A DNA stretch of 64,000 nucleotides from Trematomus loennbergii (GCA_012861695.1 JAAOOA010000026.1:17334001-17398000), one strand, 5' to 3'; shown: positions 35,666-49,802, numbered from the stretch's first letter. Translations and numbers: made by a program. Notes: generated by a model not told the origin, from the letters alone.

Positions 35666-38600
35666 TGAGAATTTAATTGGGATTAGTTTAAACATTTTTA
35701 AATAATTGAACCCCAGTCATAGTTGTGGTTGACATATTTGTCCATGTGTAGTAAGGATAATGCTGCTGGGTTTGGCCTAGTGTGTCTTTGAATATGTTGT
35801 CTTATGACATAGTAAAACTAAGCTAAAACAAGAATGGTTGACGACAGCATTAAGATAACAAATTGGAGAGCCCTAGTGATACAGTGGACAGTGGCACTTC
35901 TGCACTTAAAGCTGCTCAGACTGAATGAGCTCAAAGAACAATATCAAGTACTATTAAATATTTTCTGCCAGCTGTCTGTCTCTCTCCATTAAATCAACAC
36001 CGGCTGAAATCGGTCATCATTTGGCCTACTTTCACAACAGGCTAATGTTTGTGCAATAGAACAAAAAAACTGAGAAACTTAAAATTGTGAAATTGGTGTA
36101 ATTGGATAGTCTTAAGAGTCGATAAGAAAGCTGTCTTTCTTCGACTACCGTTGCTGAGTCAGCATGTTAAATAGAGCAAATAAGCATATACTCAACAATG
36201 GCCTAATGATGGCTTTTTTGGTTCAGGATCCTAAACTGTCTGCCCCTAATGATTAAGAGACTGTTTGTGTTAGAGATTTGTTGTTTTGCAGCTTATATGC
36301 TTTTTAGTTGACTTTTTCCCTCGTTACACTTTACAGTACCATGAAGGTAGGAGGACAGGTTAGGCTAAAAGAGACAGGAGAGGAGGATTATATGAGAACG
36401 TGGAACTTAGCTTTAGAAGTTCTGACAGGAAGGCGGGAAGAAGGAGAAATTGGGGACAAGGAAGAAGACAGGAGGAATTTAGGAGCTGCAATTGAACATG
36501 GCTAAAGGAAAAGGGGGACCAAAGCAAGATAGGCTAGACTTAAGATTAGATCATTAAGAAAAGAATAGAGGACAAAAAAATGATGATAGACATGGATGAC
36601 ATGAAAAAGCAAAGGCAGGAAGCATGAGAACTGGGATCTTGGTAGTTATTGTATAGAGGCAGGGATTGGGGGTAGAACATGGGGGAAGGGTTATTCCGTG
36701 GATAAGGAGTGAGAGGGACAGTTCTGTCACAGTGCCATGACGGTCAGCGGTAATGAGCGGTAATAATAAGTTGGAGACAGCGTTATAGACTTAGAGCCAG
36801 GAGGCCACTCAGCAAAGCCACATGGGGTCGGCTGAGTTGTGGGACATTGTAGTCAACAAAACAAACATGCACACTAATGAGTAGCTGGGAGGATGCCTGT
36901 AGGGACAGTTCAGTTTGGAGGTGAAGTGGAGAAAAAGGTGGTGCAGAGGGTAAATATACACTAGGGCTGTGGGATCAGGACTAAAAGGAATGATACTAAG
37001 AACTTCTAATTATTAAGACTATTCATTACCAGTGATTGAGACTGAAAACGTTCAATGTGTTGGCTTCTTGGTTTATCAGAGAAAAGCAGTAATTCACCCA
37101 AATCACAAACAAAACATTTGTTCTACTTTTCTTTTCTATGCAGTTTTCGTTTGCCATGTCAATGTGTGAGATATTTGCATCGTGTACAACGTGATGTGAG
37201 CGAATGACATCTTGATCAACCTTTGAAAAAAATATATCCGAACATTCCTGCTAGGAAACAATGTCCCAAACGTCACACTGTGTGATCCCAGCCATTTCTA
37301 TAGGAGCTGCCCAGAGCAAACTGGTCATTCCTGAGAAACTGGATATTGTTTTCTTGGAATTGGGTGAACTGACCCTTATGAAGAGGTTGTGAGAATTGCA
37401 TGTAGTGAGTAGGGCACACTGAAGCTTTTGAAATCATTTTTCTTTTGAACAAATGGATGGTGAATTAAGATAAGAGGCTAAGCCTAACTTGTCGTACTGT
37501 AAAATTAACTCCAAAACATTTATTAGGGTTTAAAATGTTGACTATTAATGCATGCTTTTGCTTCTTCAGTGCCTCATGATAGCATGGGTGGTCCTGACCC
37601 TACAGTGTTAGTATTTTACTCGCTTAACCGAGCCTTATGTTTGACCTCAGGAGGCCCCTTCCAATGGAGCAGCTCATGCCTGGAAAACCATGCTCAAAGT
37701 TATCTCAATCCCTTCTTTCTGCCTGTCTTCTGTACCAAATCCGACCATTTCTCCATAAATATTAACTTTTGGTTAATACATAAAACGGGAATGGAGGCAA
37801 TGACGTGTTTGCTTTAACTTATCAACCTGGAGTGAATATTAATAGCAGAATGTAATGGCTATATAATAAAGACACCGCTGGGGTTTAGATTGGATCCCTC
37901 TAAGCATCTTTACTATCTGCTACTGGACACAATCTCCTGAGAAAATGGAGGCTCGATATACAGCACAAAGGAAGTGCATCAACCTTTGCACAACCGAAAC
38001 AGGAAGGTTATGGTGGTTTTGTTTTCCCAAGTTGCTATCGCTAGTTAATGAGACGCGAACATGGCAAGTGGCAAACACAAATAACTGTGGGAAACTAAAT
38101 GCAGCATGTCCAGTGTTGATACTGATAGTTGTTAAGTTCTGAAAAAAAAGGAACGGGATTCGGTTGTCTTTGCGAGCGTTGCGCCAACAATAATACAGCT
38201 TCGAAATGCTAAGGATGGGTGGGGGGAAAAGTTGTTTATTTGTGTTATTTTTTATCCTTACTTTAAAAAGAAATACAACGATGAAGTAGGAATGTCATTT
38301 TGTTTCATCTCTTTAAAGCTTTGAATGTGTGAAATCCGTGCTTAAACTAACATTAATAGTGTAGTTAAAAGTGTGTGTTTCAGTGCTCTTTTCCAAGGGT
38401 ATTTATATATTCACAACCAGTTCCATCATAGTTTGATGACTCAGTTGCATAGTTAGCTTAAGCAAGAGTGATGTCAATCAACATTAGCAATCAAACAGTG
38501 TTAATACAGTAAAGCTGCACAGTAGGGGACTTCCCAGTGCAGACAACGGAAACCACGCTTTCTACACATACTGAATATTTGCTCCCAGGCAAACTTGGAG

Positions 38601-39295
38601 AAGGTCGCCTCTTTAACTCCCTGCTGGGCTAGCAACAATGATTGGTGTGTGTATGTGTTGTGTGGTGTGTGTTGTTAAGCTGTGTAAAGCTCAGAGCAGG
38701 CTGGTGGATCTGTGTGATCTAACCAGTAAGAGGCTTAATGTCTGCACTGGGACTGACTGGGCTGGAGTCTTGGAGAGATAGGAAAAAGTCACACACAGGT
38801 CTGTCTGTGCATCTACAGTATTCTTGTGAGGACTGCATTTACTTTAACCCTAAGCTATGTCTAACCTCTACTCTCAAAACCAGGTGTCAACCCTGAAACA
38901 GCCTTTAAAAAGTATGAAGGTTTGTGGAAGTGGCTTCAAATTGGACTGCTAAAAGATTGAAGTATAAGAACACACTATAATCATATCAACATGGAGGCAT
39001 TGAACAACAAACATGCTGTCTAATAACACAGAACTATGAGCCAGAAAAAGAAAAGTCAGACTGAAATAGGGAGGTACGAAAAAGACAGATGGAGAACAAG
39101 ACCGAAGGTTTTACACAATGGCTACAGCATTGAGTAATATGGGCTATTAAGCTATAACACCAGATCATAGTCTGGTCCCTCTGGCCGTATTACAGTGACA
39201 TGATGAAGCGCCTGTATTAGCCATGGGAGAGTGCTAGTGATGCAGATAATAGCCACGTCCCAGGAGACCTGCAGAGGGAATTAATGCTGCTGTCT

Positions 39296-39296
<1 letters not shown>

Positions 39297-39371
<75 letters not shown>

Positions 39372-39383
39372 TGCACACACACA
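39297..39383 (+). repeat. (CA)n microsatellite
   Basis: Pure AC run to about 39366, then GCACATGCACACACACA. Further CA-rich pieces continue to about 39483. Confidence 0.96.
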
Positions 39384-39693
39384 GGCAGGGTTGCAGACAC
39401 ACACACACAAGCTTGAACACTGACGGAATAATTTGCATATATGCACACACAGGCAGGAATTGATACACACGCACACACACACAGACATTATAAAGGTATG
39501 GCTACAGTACCCAGAGATGAACACGCCTTTAAGTTCCTGTTAATTATATTTTTTGCTGACAAGAACTCCTCCCCTTATTCATGATAAATGCATATAAATT
39601 CTATAACACATCTCATTATATGCTGTCTGTTGCAATAGGATGAATCAAGGTGGAAAGGCTGAGGATTATTCTGCCATCTATACTGTACCTAGC

Positions 39694-39694
<1 letters not shown>

Positions 39695-39758
<64 letters not shown>
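39695..39758 (+). repeat. (CA)n microsatellite
   Basis: Uninterrupted AC run of 64 bp. Confidence 0.97.
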
Positions 39759-39761
<3 letters not shown>

Positions 39762-40101
39762 TTCTGATTTCCTTGCCACTGTTAAGTCTTTCAACAAGGT
39801 TACTGTTGCTCATTCTTAGTCATTTCCCATGGTTCTCAATTCTCTGTTCATGAGGGTTTTTCGTAGTATTCCAATACTAGCACAGATTTGACAAATCTTC
39901 GCATTTATACCTTTCAGTATACATTTTCTCTTTCTCACCTGCATTTAAAAATACTATAAACATGTTTTAGTAAACTAAATCCTTTTTTTGACAAAAACAG
40001 AGAGAACAATCTGAAATCTGCCAAATTATGATATAGTCTGAAATGATTTGATGAAAACATTTAAAGAAGATTTCACATCATAGAAAATGTTATGTTTTGG
40101 T

Positions 40102-40415
40102 CAGGGGTGGTGGAACGTTATCAAATGTGTTCAAGTACTATAGTACAATTTTGAGTACAACATTTCTCAAATATTTTCATTTAAATGAAGGTCCAAGGTA
40201 CAAAGCGATCAATGTATCCTATATTTTACAATTGCCAAAAGGGAGTCCAAAATATGAATACAACTTTATTCATTGGAATTTCGTTTTTCTTTTTTGTAAC
40301 CCAATGTATTAATATAAAAATGCTAAGATCCCTAGTTTAGGAAGCATGGTACTAAACTACTTACTGTAGGTGTATATGAAGTAGTTAAAGCTAACTCCAC
40401 CTTGTTGCTTACATA
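40102..40415. repeat. Fish interspersed repeat ('CAGGGGTGG...AAGTACT' family)
   Basis: Begins CAGGGGTGGTGGAACGT, then GTTCAAGTACTATAGTACAA and TTTTGAGTACAA, and ends GAAGTAGTTAAAGCTAACTC with CACC. This matches a very common dispersed repeat of ray-finned fish that I recognise by its 'AAGTACTGTACTTAAGTACA'-type sequence. It ends just over 100 bp before exon 3. Confidence 0.6.
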
Positions 40416-40527
40416 TTTATCAGAGCCCAGCTCTTCTTTATGTTACCTAAGGGAAGGCATCCAGATTTGTTTCACCATTACCTATTTTGCCACTCTCTTA
40501 ATAATCTCCCTCTGTTCTTTGCCTCAG

Positions 40528-41245
40528 TGGGAGGAGATCGGGGAAGTAGACGAAGACTACGCTCCCATCCACACCTACCAAGTGTGCCGGGTGATGGAGC
40601 AGAACCAGAACAACTGGCTCCACACCAACTGGATCCTGACGGAGGGCGCCCAGCGGGTCTTCATCGAGCTCAAGTTCACCCTGAGAGACTGCAACAGCCT
40701 GCCCGGGGGGGTCGGGACCTGCAAGGAGACGTTTAACATGTACTACTACGAAACGGACGAGGGCGACGAGGAAATTGACGGAGAGATGAACGATGGGACG
40801 GGAATGACGGAGGAGGTGGACAGGGCGATGAAGGAGAGCAGATACTTCAAAGTGGACACCATAGCAGCTGATGAGAGCTTCACAGAGCTGGACCTCGGGG
40901 ACCGCGTGATGAAGCTCAACACCGAAGTCCGCGATTTAGGCCCCCTGACCCAGAAAGGCTTCTACCTGGCGTTTCAGGATCTGGGGGCCTGCATCGCTTT
41001 GGTCTCGGTGCGTGTTTTCTACAAACGCTGCCCGTTTTTGGTGAAGAGTTTGGCCGAGTTCCCCGACACCATCCCGGGCTCAGAAGCCTCGCAGCTGGTG
41101 GAGGTAGTGGGCCGCTGCGTCAATAACTCTCTGCCTTTATATGAGCCTCCCAGGATGCACTGCAGCACGGAGGGCGAATGGCTGGTGCCGATCGGGAAGT
41201 GTGTGTGCCAGCCGGGATTTGAGGAAATCAACGGATCCTGTCAAG
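40528..41245 (+). CDS. epha5: epha5 coding exon 3: ephrin-binding domain and start of Cys-rich region
   Basis: A 718-bp exon (residues 56-294) with acceptor GCCTCAG and donor GTAAGA. It begins [20 protein letters not shown] and continues with [75 protein letters not shown] and [12 protein letters not shown]. These are hallmark Eph ligand-binding and sushi-like motifs, and the IGEVDE and VMEQNQNNW forms point to EphA5. All expected cysteines are present, and NNS and NGS glycosylation sequons occur near the end. The oddity is the H-I loop between YYYE and KVDT: it is 32 residues instead of about 15 in mammalian EphA5, rich in Asp and Glu (12 acidic, 3 basic). One further residue is inserted before the PPRMHC motif. 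The frame stays open, so this looks like a real protein feature and not an error. Confidence 0.97.
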
Positions 41246-42206
41246 GTAAGAGGGAAAAACTTGAGCGTGGAGTACTGCTTAATAAGTCACAGTCAGTTAA
41301 TGATTGATACAAAAATGGTAATTTCATAATCAGTTATTCATTTATCCAACAAAAAAGCCAAATTAATAATTTGACGTGAGAATTGCTTCGTTTTGACCCC
41401 CTTAAATCATTACCCAGTGTTAGCATTTTGGTCTTTCTTTAGGTTTGAGGGCGCACAGGCCTGTGTGTTTGCTTGTGGGTTGCCATCTTCCTCCAGTTGT
41501 TTATTTTTATACCCATGAACATGTTTGTTTTTAGTATTGTGTGTTTTGAGTGTGCGCACAGATCTGTTTTATTCTTTTACTTAGAGTGTTTCTCGCTGTG
41601 TGTGTGTGTGCCTGTGTGTGTGTGTTTCTCCCTAGCTTAGTGGAGGGTATTCCCTCGAGCCCTGCAGCACTTTGCTGCTCTCACACAGCCGTTGTTCTGC
41701 TCCGACTCGAGCCCAAACATCCCCACTGCCGACCTTAACTGCCATTTCCACGGGCACCCAGAGCCTCTCTGTTTATCCTCTCCTTCACTCCTCTCCAATC
41801 TTCCTCTGCGCCATCTGTAAATTACTCAATTTTCAGACTCTACTACTCACTAGACGCTAGAGAAGCTCTGAGTGGCGCGGCAACATTTCAGAAAAATACC
41901 AGAGACTTTAAAATGTGTGATTATTTGCTAGCACTCCAGTGTTTCATCTGGTCACACAGTGCCTTACCAATCGAGCGTCAGGCAATGAACTAAAAGATTG
42001 ATGCTCAACCACAAATAGCAAACTGTTGAAGAGTACATGAAGAGAGATTATCTTTTGCTTTCCAATTTTGCACGTCTATGAGTTGGTATGTGCACTATTG
42101 TTCTGAATTCTATAAATATACTCCATTATAAAAAACATTATATTTCGGCTTCTCTACTCAAAGCCCAAATGTTAGTTTTAGCTCAAAACTGTGCCTCAAG
42201 TATTAA

Positions 42207-42583
42207 AGGGGCCCTATCATGCTCATTTTCAGGTTCATATTTGTATTTTGTGCCTCTACTGTCACATGTTTCCATGCTTTAATGTTCAAAAGTGCAGCAC
42301 CTCTTTTCCCCCTCAGTCTGAAACCAGAGCCCAGTCTACTCTGATTGGTTAGCTGGCCGGCTCTGTTACGATTGGTCAACCGCTTAGAGATGTCCCACCC
42401 CTTACCCTATCATATACAATGTGTTGGCCCACTAGAACATAGCAGCGGTGTCACCATGTTGCAGAAGTAAACCAAGGTGTCCAGTCAAGGCATTTCAGGC
42501 AGGGGGTAGTATTAGCCTTTGCAGACCATTCTCTGTAAACGCACAAGAAAAGGGAAAACCCCAAAAAGCTTAATTGGGCCTCT
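42207..42583. mobile_element. TTAA-family MITE, copy 2 (377 bp, both ends present)
   Basis: Left end AGGGGCCCTATCATGCTC, right end GGGCCTCT, flanked by TTAA at 42203-42206 and 42584-42587. The body carries CTGATTGGTTAGCTGGCCGG and CGATTGGTCAACCGC (two inverted CCAAT boxes 27 bp apart) and GATGTCCCACCCC. No coding capacity. Confidence 0.88.
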
Positions 42584-45500
42584 TTAATACAGTACATATT
42601 GCCATGTCATTCCTGTGCCACAAAGCCTGTATGATTGCATGCATTGGATACTTGACTGTGAGAGGAGGCTGGTTGGTGACGTGCATGGCAGAAGTGGTTT
42701 TCCATAGAATTTGTCACACAATGCCTGCAGAATGAAATCATTGCCTTTTTAAAACAGCACCTCTCTTATTAGCTCAGTAACTTGTAATCACATGGTAAAA
42801 CATAGAAGCTGTGTAACAAAGTGTGCACTATATCTAGCTTAACTTAGTCAGACATGGAGTCTCTGTGGGGAGATCATTAGGCAGTAGCTGCCAGTGTGCC
42901 AGTGGCCTGCCCGGAGTCATGCTGCCACCGACAGTACAGTCACATAGACGGTCACATATCTGACGCTGACAGGGCTAAAATATAACTCTGGTGTTCAGCA
43001 GTAATACACAAGAGCTCATACTGTACTGGGTATATCAGCGCTGCATGGCAACAGGTTTTGGTCTTAAGTATTTAAAAATGATGACTATATTTGTGCAGTT
43101 TAGGAAAGGGACCTGTGTTGTGTATTGCACATAGACTGCATGGTATTGCACCACTGGATGAATAATATACTTATTATGTAAATACCCAAGAATAAAAAAG
43201 CGTAAACTTCAGAATTACTTATATACACAACAGGTACTGTGGATTGATTAAAAAATAATGCAATCTTGTGACTTTTTGCTGTATTGGACTTGTCTTACTA
43301 CATTATTGGACATATATTTCAACTTCTTCCACAATAATATGATTTGGTTTTAAAATGGGAACTTTTCCTACATTTATGCCTAGAAGCCACATTATTTTTG
43401 GTGTTTCCTTACTTAGACGGAAACATTAAAAAACACTATTGTTGCTATTTTAGTTTGACAGCTCCAGGTTTGCTTTTTAGTCTGGACGGACAGAAAAAAA
43501 AAAGGATCACCCCTTGTTTTCGATTCTTCACAACGTGTCTTCCCTTCGTCATCACATTAAACTTCTCCATAATAATTTAAACAACATCATGACTGCTCAT
43601 GGTTAACATAGATACCAATCTACAGATGTCGCTGACTTTGTTGCCAGTAATTCTCCAATAACAGGTTAGCTATTAGCATAATATCAATAAGGTTAATGCT
43701 AATGCTAAAATAAAAAATGTGGACTGCAGTTTCTCTTTCTCTGAGAGGATGAATCACAATGGCCGTGTTTAACATTATGCCTTTCATACTTTGGCATGGA
43801 ATATTGTGAAGTTGACATTAGCTTCATCTAATATCTATAAGTACAGCATCCCAGAGCTGCTAGCATGGCTGTAGACTTTTAGTCTCGGTTGTTCTTAAGA
43901 GTATGATTCTTTGAGTAAAGGGAACATACTTTGATGGTGCCAACATTCATACATTATTTACCGTACATCAGCTGCATTGCATCAGCAGCATGTCAGCAGC
44001 GTGTGCACTGTCTGTGCAGACTGAGGTGCAGTTTAAGAAATATGTGTTTTAAGAAACTCAAACTATGAAATCAAGCAATTAAATTAAGATGAATTTATTT
44101 TAACAAGGATATTGACAGTATTTTGAGTAAGTGTATATTTTTGGGGGGAAAATGTGATGTATTATCAACATTATCATCTGCAAACTGTGCAAATATGTGT
44201 CAAAGATCATGGAAGAAACCACGTTTCCCTTGTTTTTAAGTGGAAAGACGCTTAATAATTGGAATTCACAAGGTTTTGTAGTTTGTGTGAAATCTGTTTC
44301 CACTTATCTATGGACAACAAAAGAGAGAAGGGCTTCTTGTATAGACGGCAGCGAAGATTAAAACTGTTTTTTTGTTTGAAGAGACATGAAAAAAAGGCAG
44401 CAAAGTATTTTCTGGTGTAGACCAACCAAGCATAAAAGAGAGGGACAAAAGTGGCATTCCCTTTGTACTCCTGTTCACGGGCTGTGAGACCGCTATTTTG
44501 TTGACACTGATAAAATCTGCCAGCATGTATTTCAAGAAGGTAACAGCACTGTTTTCCCCGTCCGGTAGCAACGGAACAAAGTTAGAGGTTAACTGATTTC
44601 CATTTAAATAATTTCAGACTGTTGTGCATACGGTGAAGATGAAGTTGTGTGATATGCTAATTTCCCATCCAATGGTTAAACGTTTTAGAATAAAAAAACA
44701 TCTCCAGTGCTCACAGATTGATTGAGTTTTTTGTATAATGGTCCTCTAAAAGGAAGTCAACAAGCTCAGTCGAACACACTCCCAGCAATTAATGAAGATT
44801 TTCTTTTTTTCCAAATTTGCATGCAGATGAAACCGATCTTTGAAGTGTCTACAGAGAGAAACATGGCAGGACTTCCTCTCTTTCTTCAGCTTTGTAACCA
44901 AACGTGCTCGCTGCTTTGGAAAACACTTTTTCATGTTCATTTCAATCAGTAACGGCGGAATTAAGTGTTGAATTCTGTTTGTGAGACGTTTTAAAACATG
45001 CCTGGAATACATACCCAAGCAGTTCTAGTATTGGGGCTTTTGATATTTGTTTGGCTGTCAGATGTTCTGGTACTAAATATCCAGCAATATGGATGTGAGA
45101 ACATGTACCAGGTTTTTAATTTCCACTCTATTATGTCAACTTTACCCTCTCTGTGAATGTCAGTGGGATTTTCTAAAGGGTAGAGCTCTTTTTAAAAAGA
45201 CTCCATTGTTAATAGCCACATTTTATTTGATGGCCTGTTTTGTTGTGGGGTTTTAAGCATGTAGATTTTGTAACAGTGAGTTGCAGGTCATTACAATGTG
45301 AGAGAAAACGTCATATCAGTGGATCCTGGCTGCTTGTGCTGCCTAGTAGAGCATGATTTTACGCAGCCATTGTGAATGTAGGACAAAACTCGTTACGGAC
45401 AGCTATTTCCCCCTCTTTGTCTTTTTTCTTCCCATCATTTGTACATCTCCTGTTCTTTGTCTCATTTGCTTTCTCTTTTTTTCACTCTTTCCCCTCCTTT

Positions 45501-46370
45501 TCCTTTGCTCATTTTGTCTTTAAGTGACTGCCTATCATTCATTGCCTCTCCCTCCTTCTTTCTTTCTATTCCTCTTTATTACTGCCACCTACATCAGCAC
45601 TCTCCTGTCTTTTATACACCTCTGGCCTCATTCTTCTCCTCTTTAAGTCTCTGAAAGATCCCTCAATCTTTCTCCGTCAACAATACAATTCTGTCTTATT
45701 AGCCCCCTTCCCTTCTCCCATAAACACACTATGTTGTCACATTGGGGAAATATTGGAAAAAGGCTAAACAATACATTTTCCAACAACTGTACAGAAATGC
45801 ATTGTTGGATTTGTGTTGTTATTCATTGCTTTGTTCTGCTAGGTATGTTGTCTTAACTTGAGTTTTTTGTTTATTTATATGACATTATAGGAAATAAATG
45901 ATCTGTTTCCATATCATTTGTTCACGGTTAAGAGTCACGTCGACGGAAAGTGAATATATTAAGCACGTGGTTGTCCTGTCTCGTTACACCGGAGATTTAT
46001 TTTTGTGTCGGGTGACATCTAAAGATATTGTATGTGCTTGTGTGAGATGTATAGACGCAGGCACAACTTTAGCTGGGATAATTGGTGGTAGCCTGCAGCA
46101 CTGTCAGCACAGAGAGAGTGAAGAGAGAGGCATGGGGGAGGAGGGGAGTGCCTCCGTGGGTACATAGATGGATGGAGAGAAGGAAAGATTGGAGGATTAC
46201 GGAGAGCAGAAGTGATGGCAAAACAAGGGGACACGAGATAAATGGAAGGCTTCTCGCCACAGGGTGTGAGGGCAGAGAGACACAGAGATGGATGAGTGTT
46301 GTTTCAGTGGTGATTGCAATAAAGAAAAGGATAACTAAGGATAGAATTGGCCAGATGGATGAGAAGGAAT

Positions 46371-46384
46371 GGGGGGGGGGGGGG
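46371..46384 (+). repeat. G14 homopolymer
   Basis: Fourteen consecutive G, at the end of a purine-rich stretch. Length may be unreliable. Confidence 0.9.
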
Positions 46385-47146
46385 ACTGTAGATTGAGTTC
46401 AGCCTCGCAGATGTGATTTAGGCTGAGTGAATACTAGAACGAATGTGAGAATAATGGCTGAAAGGAACATTGGAGTAATGTTTGAATTGAATGTGGAGGA
46501 AAAAGATCTGAATGGCGTTTGCATGGCACTTGAGAAACGTGGCTATTTATAACATTTTGTACATCAATGCGAGCCATTTACTACTCATTTAGGTTTGCTG
46601 AGCAGTTTTGAGCGTACAATATGACAGTATTTTCAGGCCATTATAGAAAACATTTCATATACATTAAAGAGCCAGAGGGGAATGGGGGTTCTATTCGGAG
46701 AGACACAGAAATTCCTTGATTGAAGTTGTACATTTCTGAGAGGAAAAAACATTGATATTCCCTGAGGAAAAAGTGGTAAACCTAAGAGAAAAACCATCAA
46801 ATCTACGAGGGAAAAAAAGGATGTACAAAAGCTATTGCCCCACCCAAATCAGTATTTAATTTTCTTCTAATAGTACGGATGCTTATGCTGAAATCACTAA
46901 GCTAAAAATGTAATGTTCTATTGCTGAATGCTATGCAATGTATAATTTGATAAGTTGTCCATAAGTAAACCTCTATGATGTGTTGAGGTTGTTCCTACCT
47001 TAAGAGAAGTCATGTCGTTCTTTGACTCTTTATGACTATTCCTTGTGATACATTTGTGACTTTGAACTAAGAGAATATCCAAGTTGGTTTATCATACATT
47101 TATAAGGTAAAACTCTACTTTATAACTTAAGGATATTTTCTCTTAA

Positions 47147-47375
47147 AGAGGGCAAATAATGCTCATTTTCAGGTTCATATTTGTATTTTGTGTCTCTATT
47201 GTGACATATTTACATGCTTTAATGTTCAAAAAGGTCTTTATTTGTTCGCCCTCTGTCTGAAACCAGAGACCAGTTTGCTCTGATTGGTTAGCTGGCCGGC
47301 TCTGTTGTGATTGGTCAACTGCTAAGAGATGTCCCGCCCCTTAGACTATCACAGTGTGTTGAATAGTGGTTGGTC
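47147..47375. mobile_element. TTAA-family MITE, copy 3 (3' truncated)
   Basis: TTAA at 47143-47146, then AGAGGGCAAATAATGCTCAT and TTTCAGGTTCATATTTGTAT, through the CTGATTGG and GTGATTGG boxes and GATGTCCCGCCCC, then it loses similarity after CTATCACAGTGTGTTG. The right end is absent. Confidence 0.82.
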
Positions 47376-48699
47376 AGAACTAATGTAAGATATTTGAAAG
47401 TGAAAGCAGCAAAGTATGTTTGCATTTGCTAAAAAAATCCTTCGAAACCATACATCATACAGAACATTATAACGATGTAGAATAGGAATGTAAATGATTG
47501 TTTGAATGATAGACTATAGTTGGAAATAGTGCTGCTATGGAAGAAGAAGCGAGAAGAGGGAACAATAAGGGTTTCTTGAGTAATTAAATAATGGCGTATG
47601 ATAGTAAAGGAGCTAAGTGACACACTTGAATGATGGAATAAGGGCTGGATTTAATGTGGGAATAATGGAATAAGGACTAAATTATATGTGCGGAAGTTGA
47701 GCTGAATGTCCTGTTGGGAAGATGAAATAAAGGCTGAATGGAATCCTGGGATTGACAGCTTTGTGATGTTAGAAATCAGGCTGAGATGAATTCATGTGAC
47801 AAAAGAAAAGACTTGGAGGTATAAGATGGGCAGCGAAGTAGGGGGAAGAGAAGTGGGGGAAGTTGGGGGAGGGTTGGCAGAGAAGAAGAAAAAAGGACGA
47901 CAGAAGACGAGGAATACAATGGGAAGAGGACGACTGATGTTATCATCAATTAAAAGAATTGTGTGGCATGATGAACTGCTGCTCAATGGTAGGATAATAA
48001 CACCGTAGGGTTTCGTTCCTCGAGTGTCTCATAAGTGTGTCATGGGTAGTGCTGCATCTCCCATGGCAATACTTTGTTTGGGTGTCAGGAGGACTCCCCC
48101 GATGTTCCTCTGTTTGCCTGCCTGTCAGACGTCACTGCAGCACATGTCAAACTCGATCTGGTAACGGTGCCGGTGGTGCCATCACAAACTCTCTCTCTGG
48201 CGTCGTAATGCGAGGAAGCTTTCTGGCTTCTCCCTCGAGGGAATTATGAGATAGCGAACAGGCAGCTCACACTTGCAATGTGGGGCTTGTGGTGGATGGC
48301 GAATAGAGACTTACAGTAGCTTGCGTAACAGAGATTGTGACAGCATCAGCTAATTCAAAAGGATTACCCGTGTTTGCTGATAAGGATCCACTTAGTTCTA
48401 TCACCTCTTTGATTTATTTTTCTTTGTGTGGAAATTTGACTTTGACTTGACGGAGATCCAAATAGATTTGAAATGTTTTCATAGACTTCTGTAGAATGGA
48501 GAATCTTTCTGCTTAATTGACACCGTTTTAATATAGCATTGCACCTTTGTGATGTCACAAGCAATGTATTCCTTTTGTGAAAGATTTGGCCCATTCCTCA
48601 GGGGATTTACAAGACACAGTAGTGGAAGACATCCCCCAGCAACTAATTCAAAACTTGAATGGCGGGATTTTGAGTAAAAATGACAGCAGAAAATGTAAC

Positions 48700-48970
48700 T
48701 TTTTATTTGTATTTACTTAAGTTTTCTTCTAATGTTACCATCATATCATTAATGATTGTATCTCTTAGTAAATGGCGATAAAAACTAAATATTTAAAGAC
48801 TCTAATGTTGAAAAACAATAGCAAGTGATAAACTAAGAAAATAATATGCAATTCATAATAAAACAATCGTAAAAAGCAGCACAAGAAAATTACACTGCCG
48901 CTGTAAAATATATTAAACCATTTAATCCTGGCTTTATTATTCTGAGGTCAGAGCAAAACATGTATTAAAA
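48700..48970. repeat. Diverged duplicate block, copy A
   Basis: Shares with 50690-50910, in order, AATAATATGCAA, ATAATAAA, GCAGC, GCCGCTGTAAAAT, AAACCAT and AATCCTGGCT, then a GTCAGAG element. The first part belongs to a dispersed fish repeat, but the shared part continues past that repeat's usual end. Confidence 0.55.
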
Positions 48971-49799
48971 ACTGAATTTGTAAAAATGACAGTAGTACAA
49001 ATGTAACTTTCCTTTTTTTATTTATTTTCCAATTCAACCATCATAAATGTTTGATGATTATATATTTAAGCAAATCAATATAAATGTTTGACCCGCTGCC
49101 ATACATGAAGGCCTATTAGATTTATCCTAGATTTTGATATGAACTAACTGAGCTTTAATCACGTCGCCAGTCAGATATTTGCTCCCCTCTACCTCTTGCA
49201 TTTTATCATTCGAGTTATCAGTATTCAGAAAGGCTTACTCATCCCTGAGTTGCTCGAGCGACAGAGCAGCACGGTGAATGATGGCGCCAAAATCTGCAAG
49301 TGGCAGGAAGCCTTTTTGATTCCGTCATCTCCTGAAATATGAATCGACTGGATCTATAGCCGAAAGAGCCGCCATTCATCTTTCCAGATCCTGTTCAATA
49401 TGAAGCTGCTGCTCCTGCTGACTTCTTTCACTACATTCTCTCCTCCTCCATCTTCCTCCCCACCCCTCCTCTCCATCACCCCATCATCTCAACGTGGCGA
49501 TGCTGTCATGACAACTAAAGTGCTTCCTGAGTGCTTGTTGGGTAAACTGACTTTCCCAGAAGTGCTTCCTCCCTTTTTACCCTTCCCCCTGCTAACGTGC
49601 ACACATATTCACATGTTTTTTTTATACTTGCGAGGGGCGTTCTTGACACAGCCAAGCCCCCCCCATCTCAAGACATAACCAACATACCTAGGTGCTTAAC
49701 CCCATTTGCCCCAACCTTGACCCAAACCTAATCCTAACCCTCAACTCCTCAAACACCCCTTTGAAGAAATATGGGCCAGCCACAATGCCCTCACAAAGG

Positions 49800-49802
<3 letters not shown>

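Noticed and set aside
41547..41640. Possible continuation of exon 3 past 41245
   Set aside because: The frame runs to 41307, but a clear GTAAGA donor at 41246 in the right phase joins exon 4 in frame with the next family motif.
45439..45654. Ser/Leu/Phe-rich frames in pyrimidine tracts (also 4702-4974 and 32886-33189)
   Set aside because: They reflect C/T-only composition; no gene structure.
49681..49745. CCTAACCC-like run as a telomeric or satellite array
   Set aside because: Units are irregular (CCTAATCCTAACCCTCAAC) and few; low complexity only.
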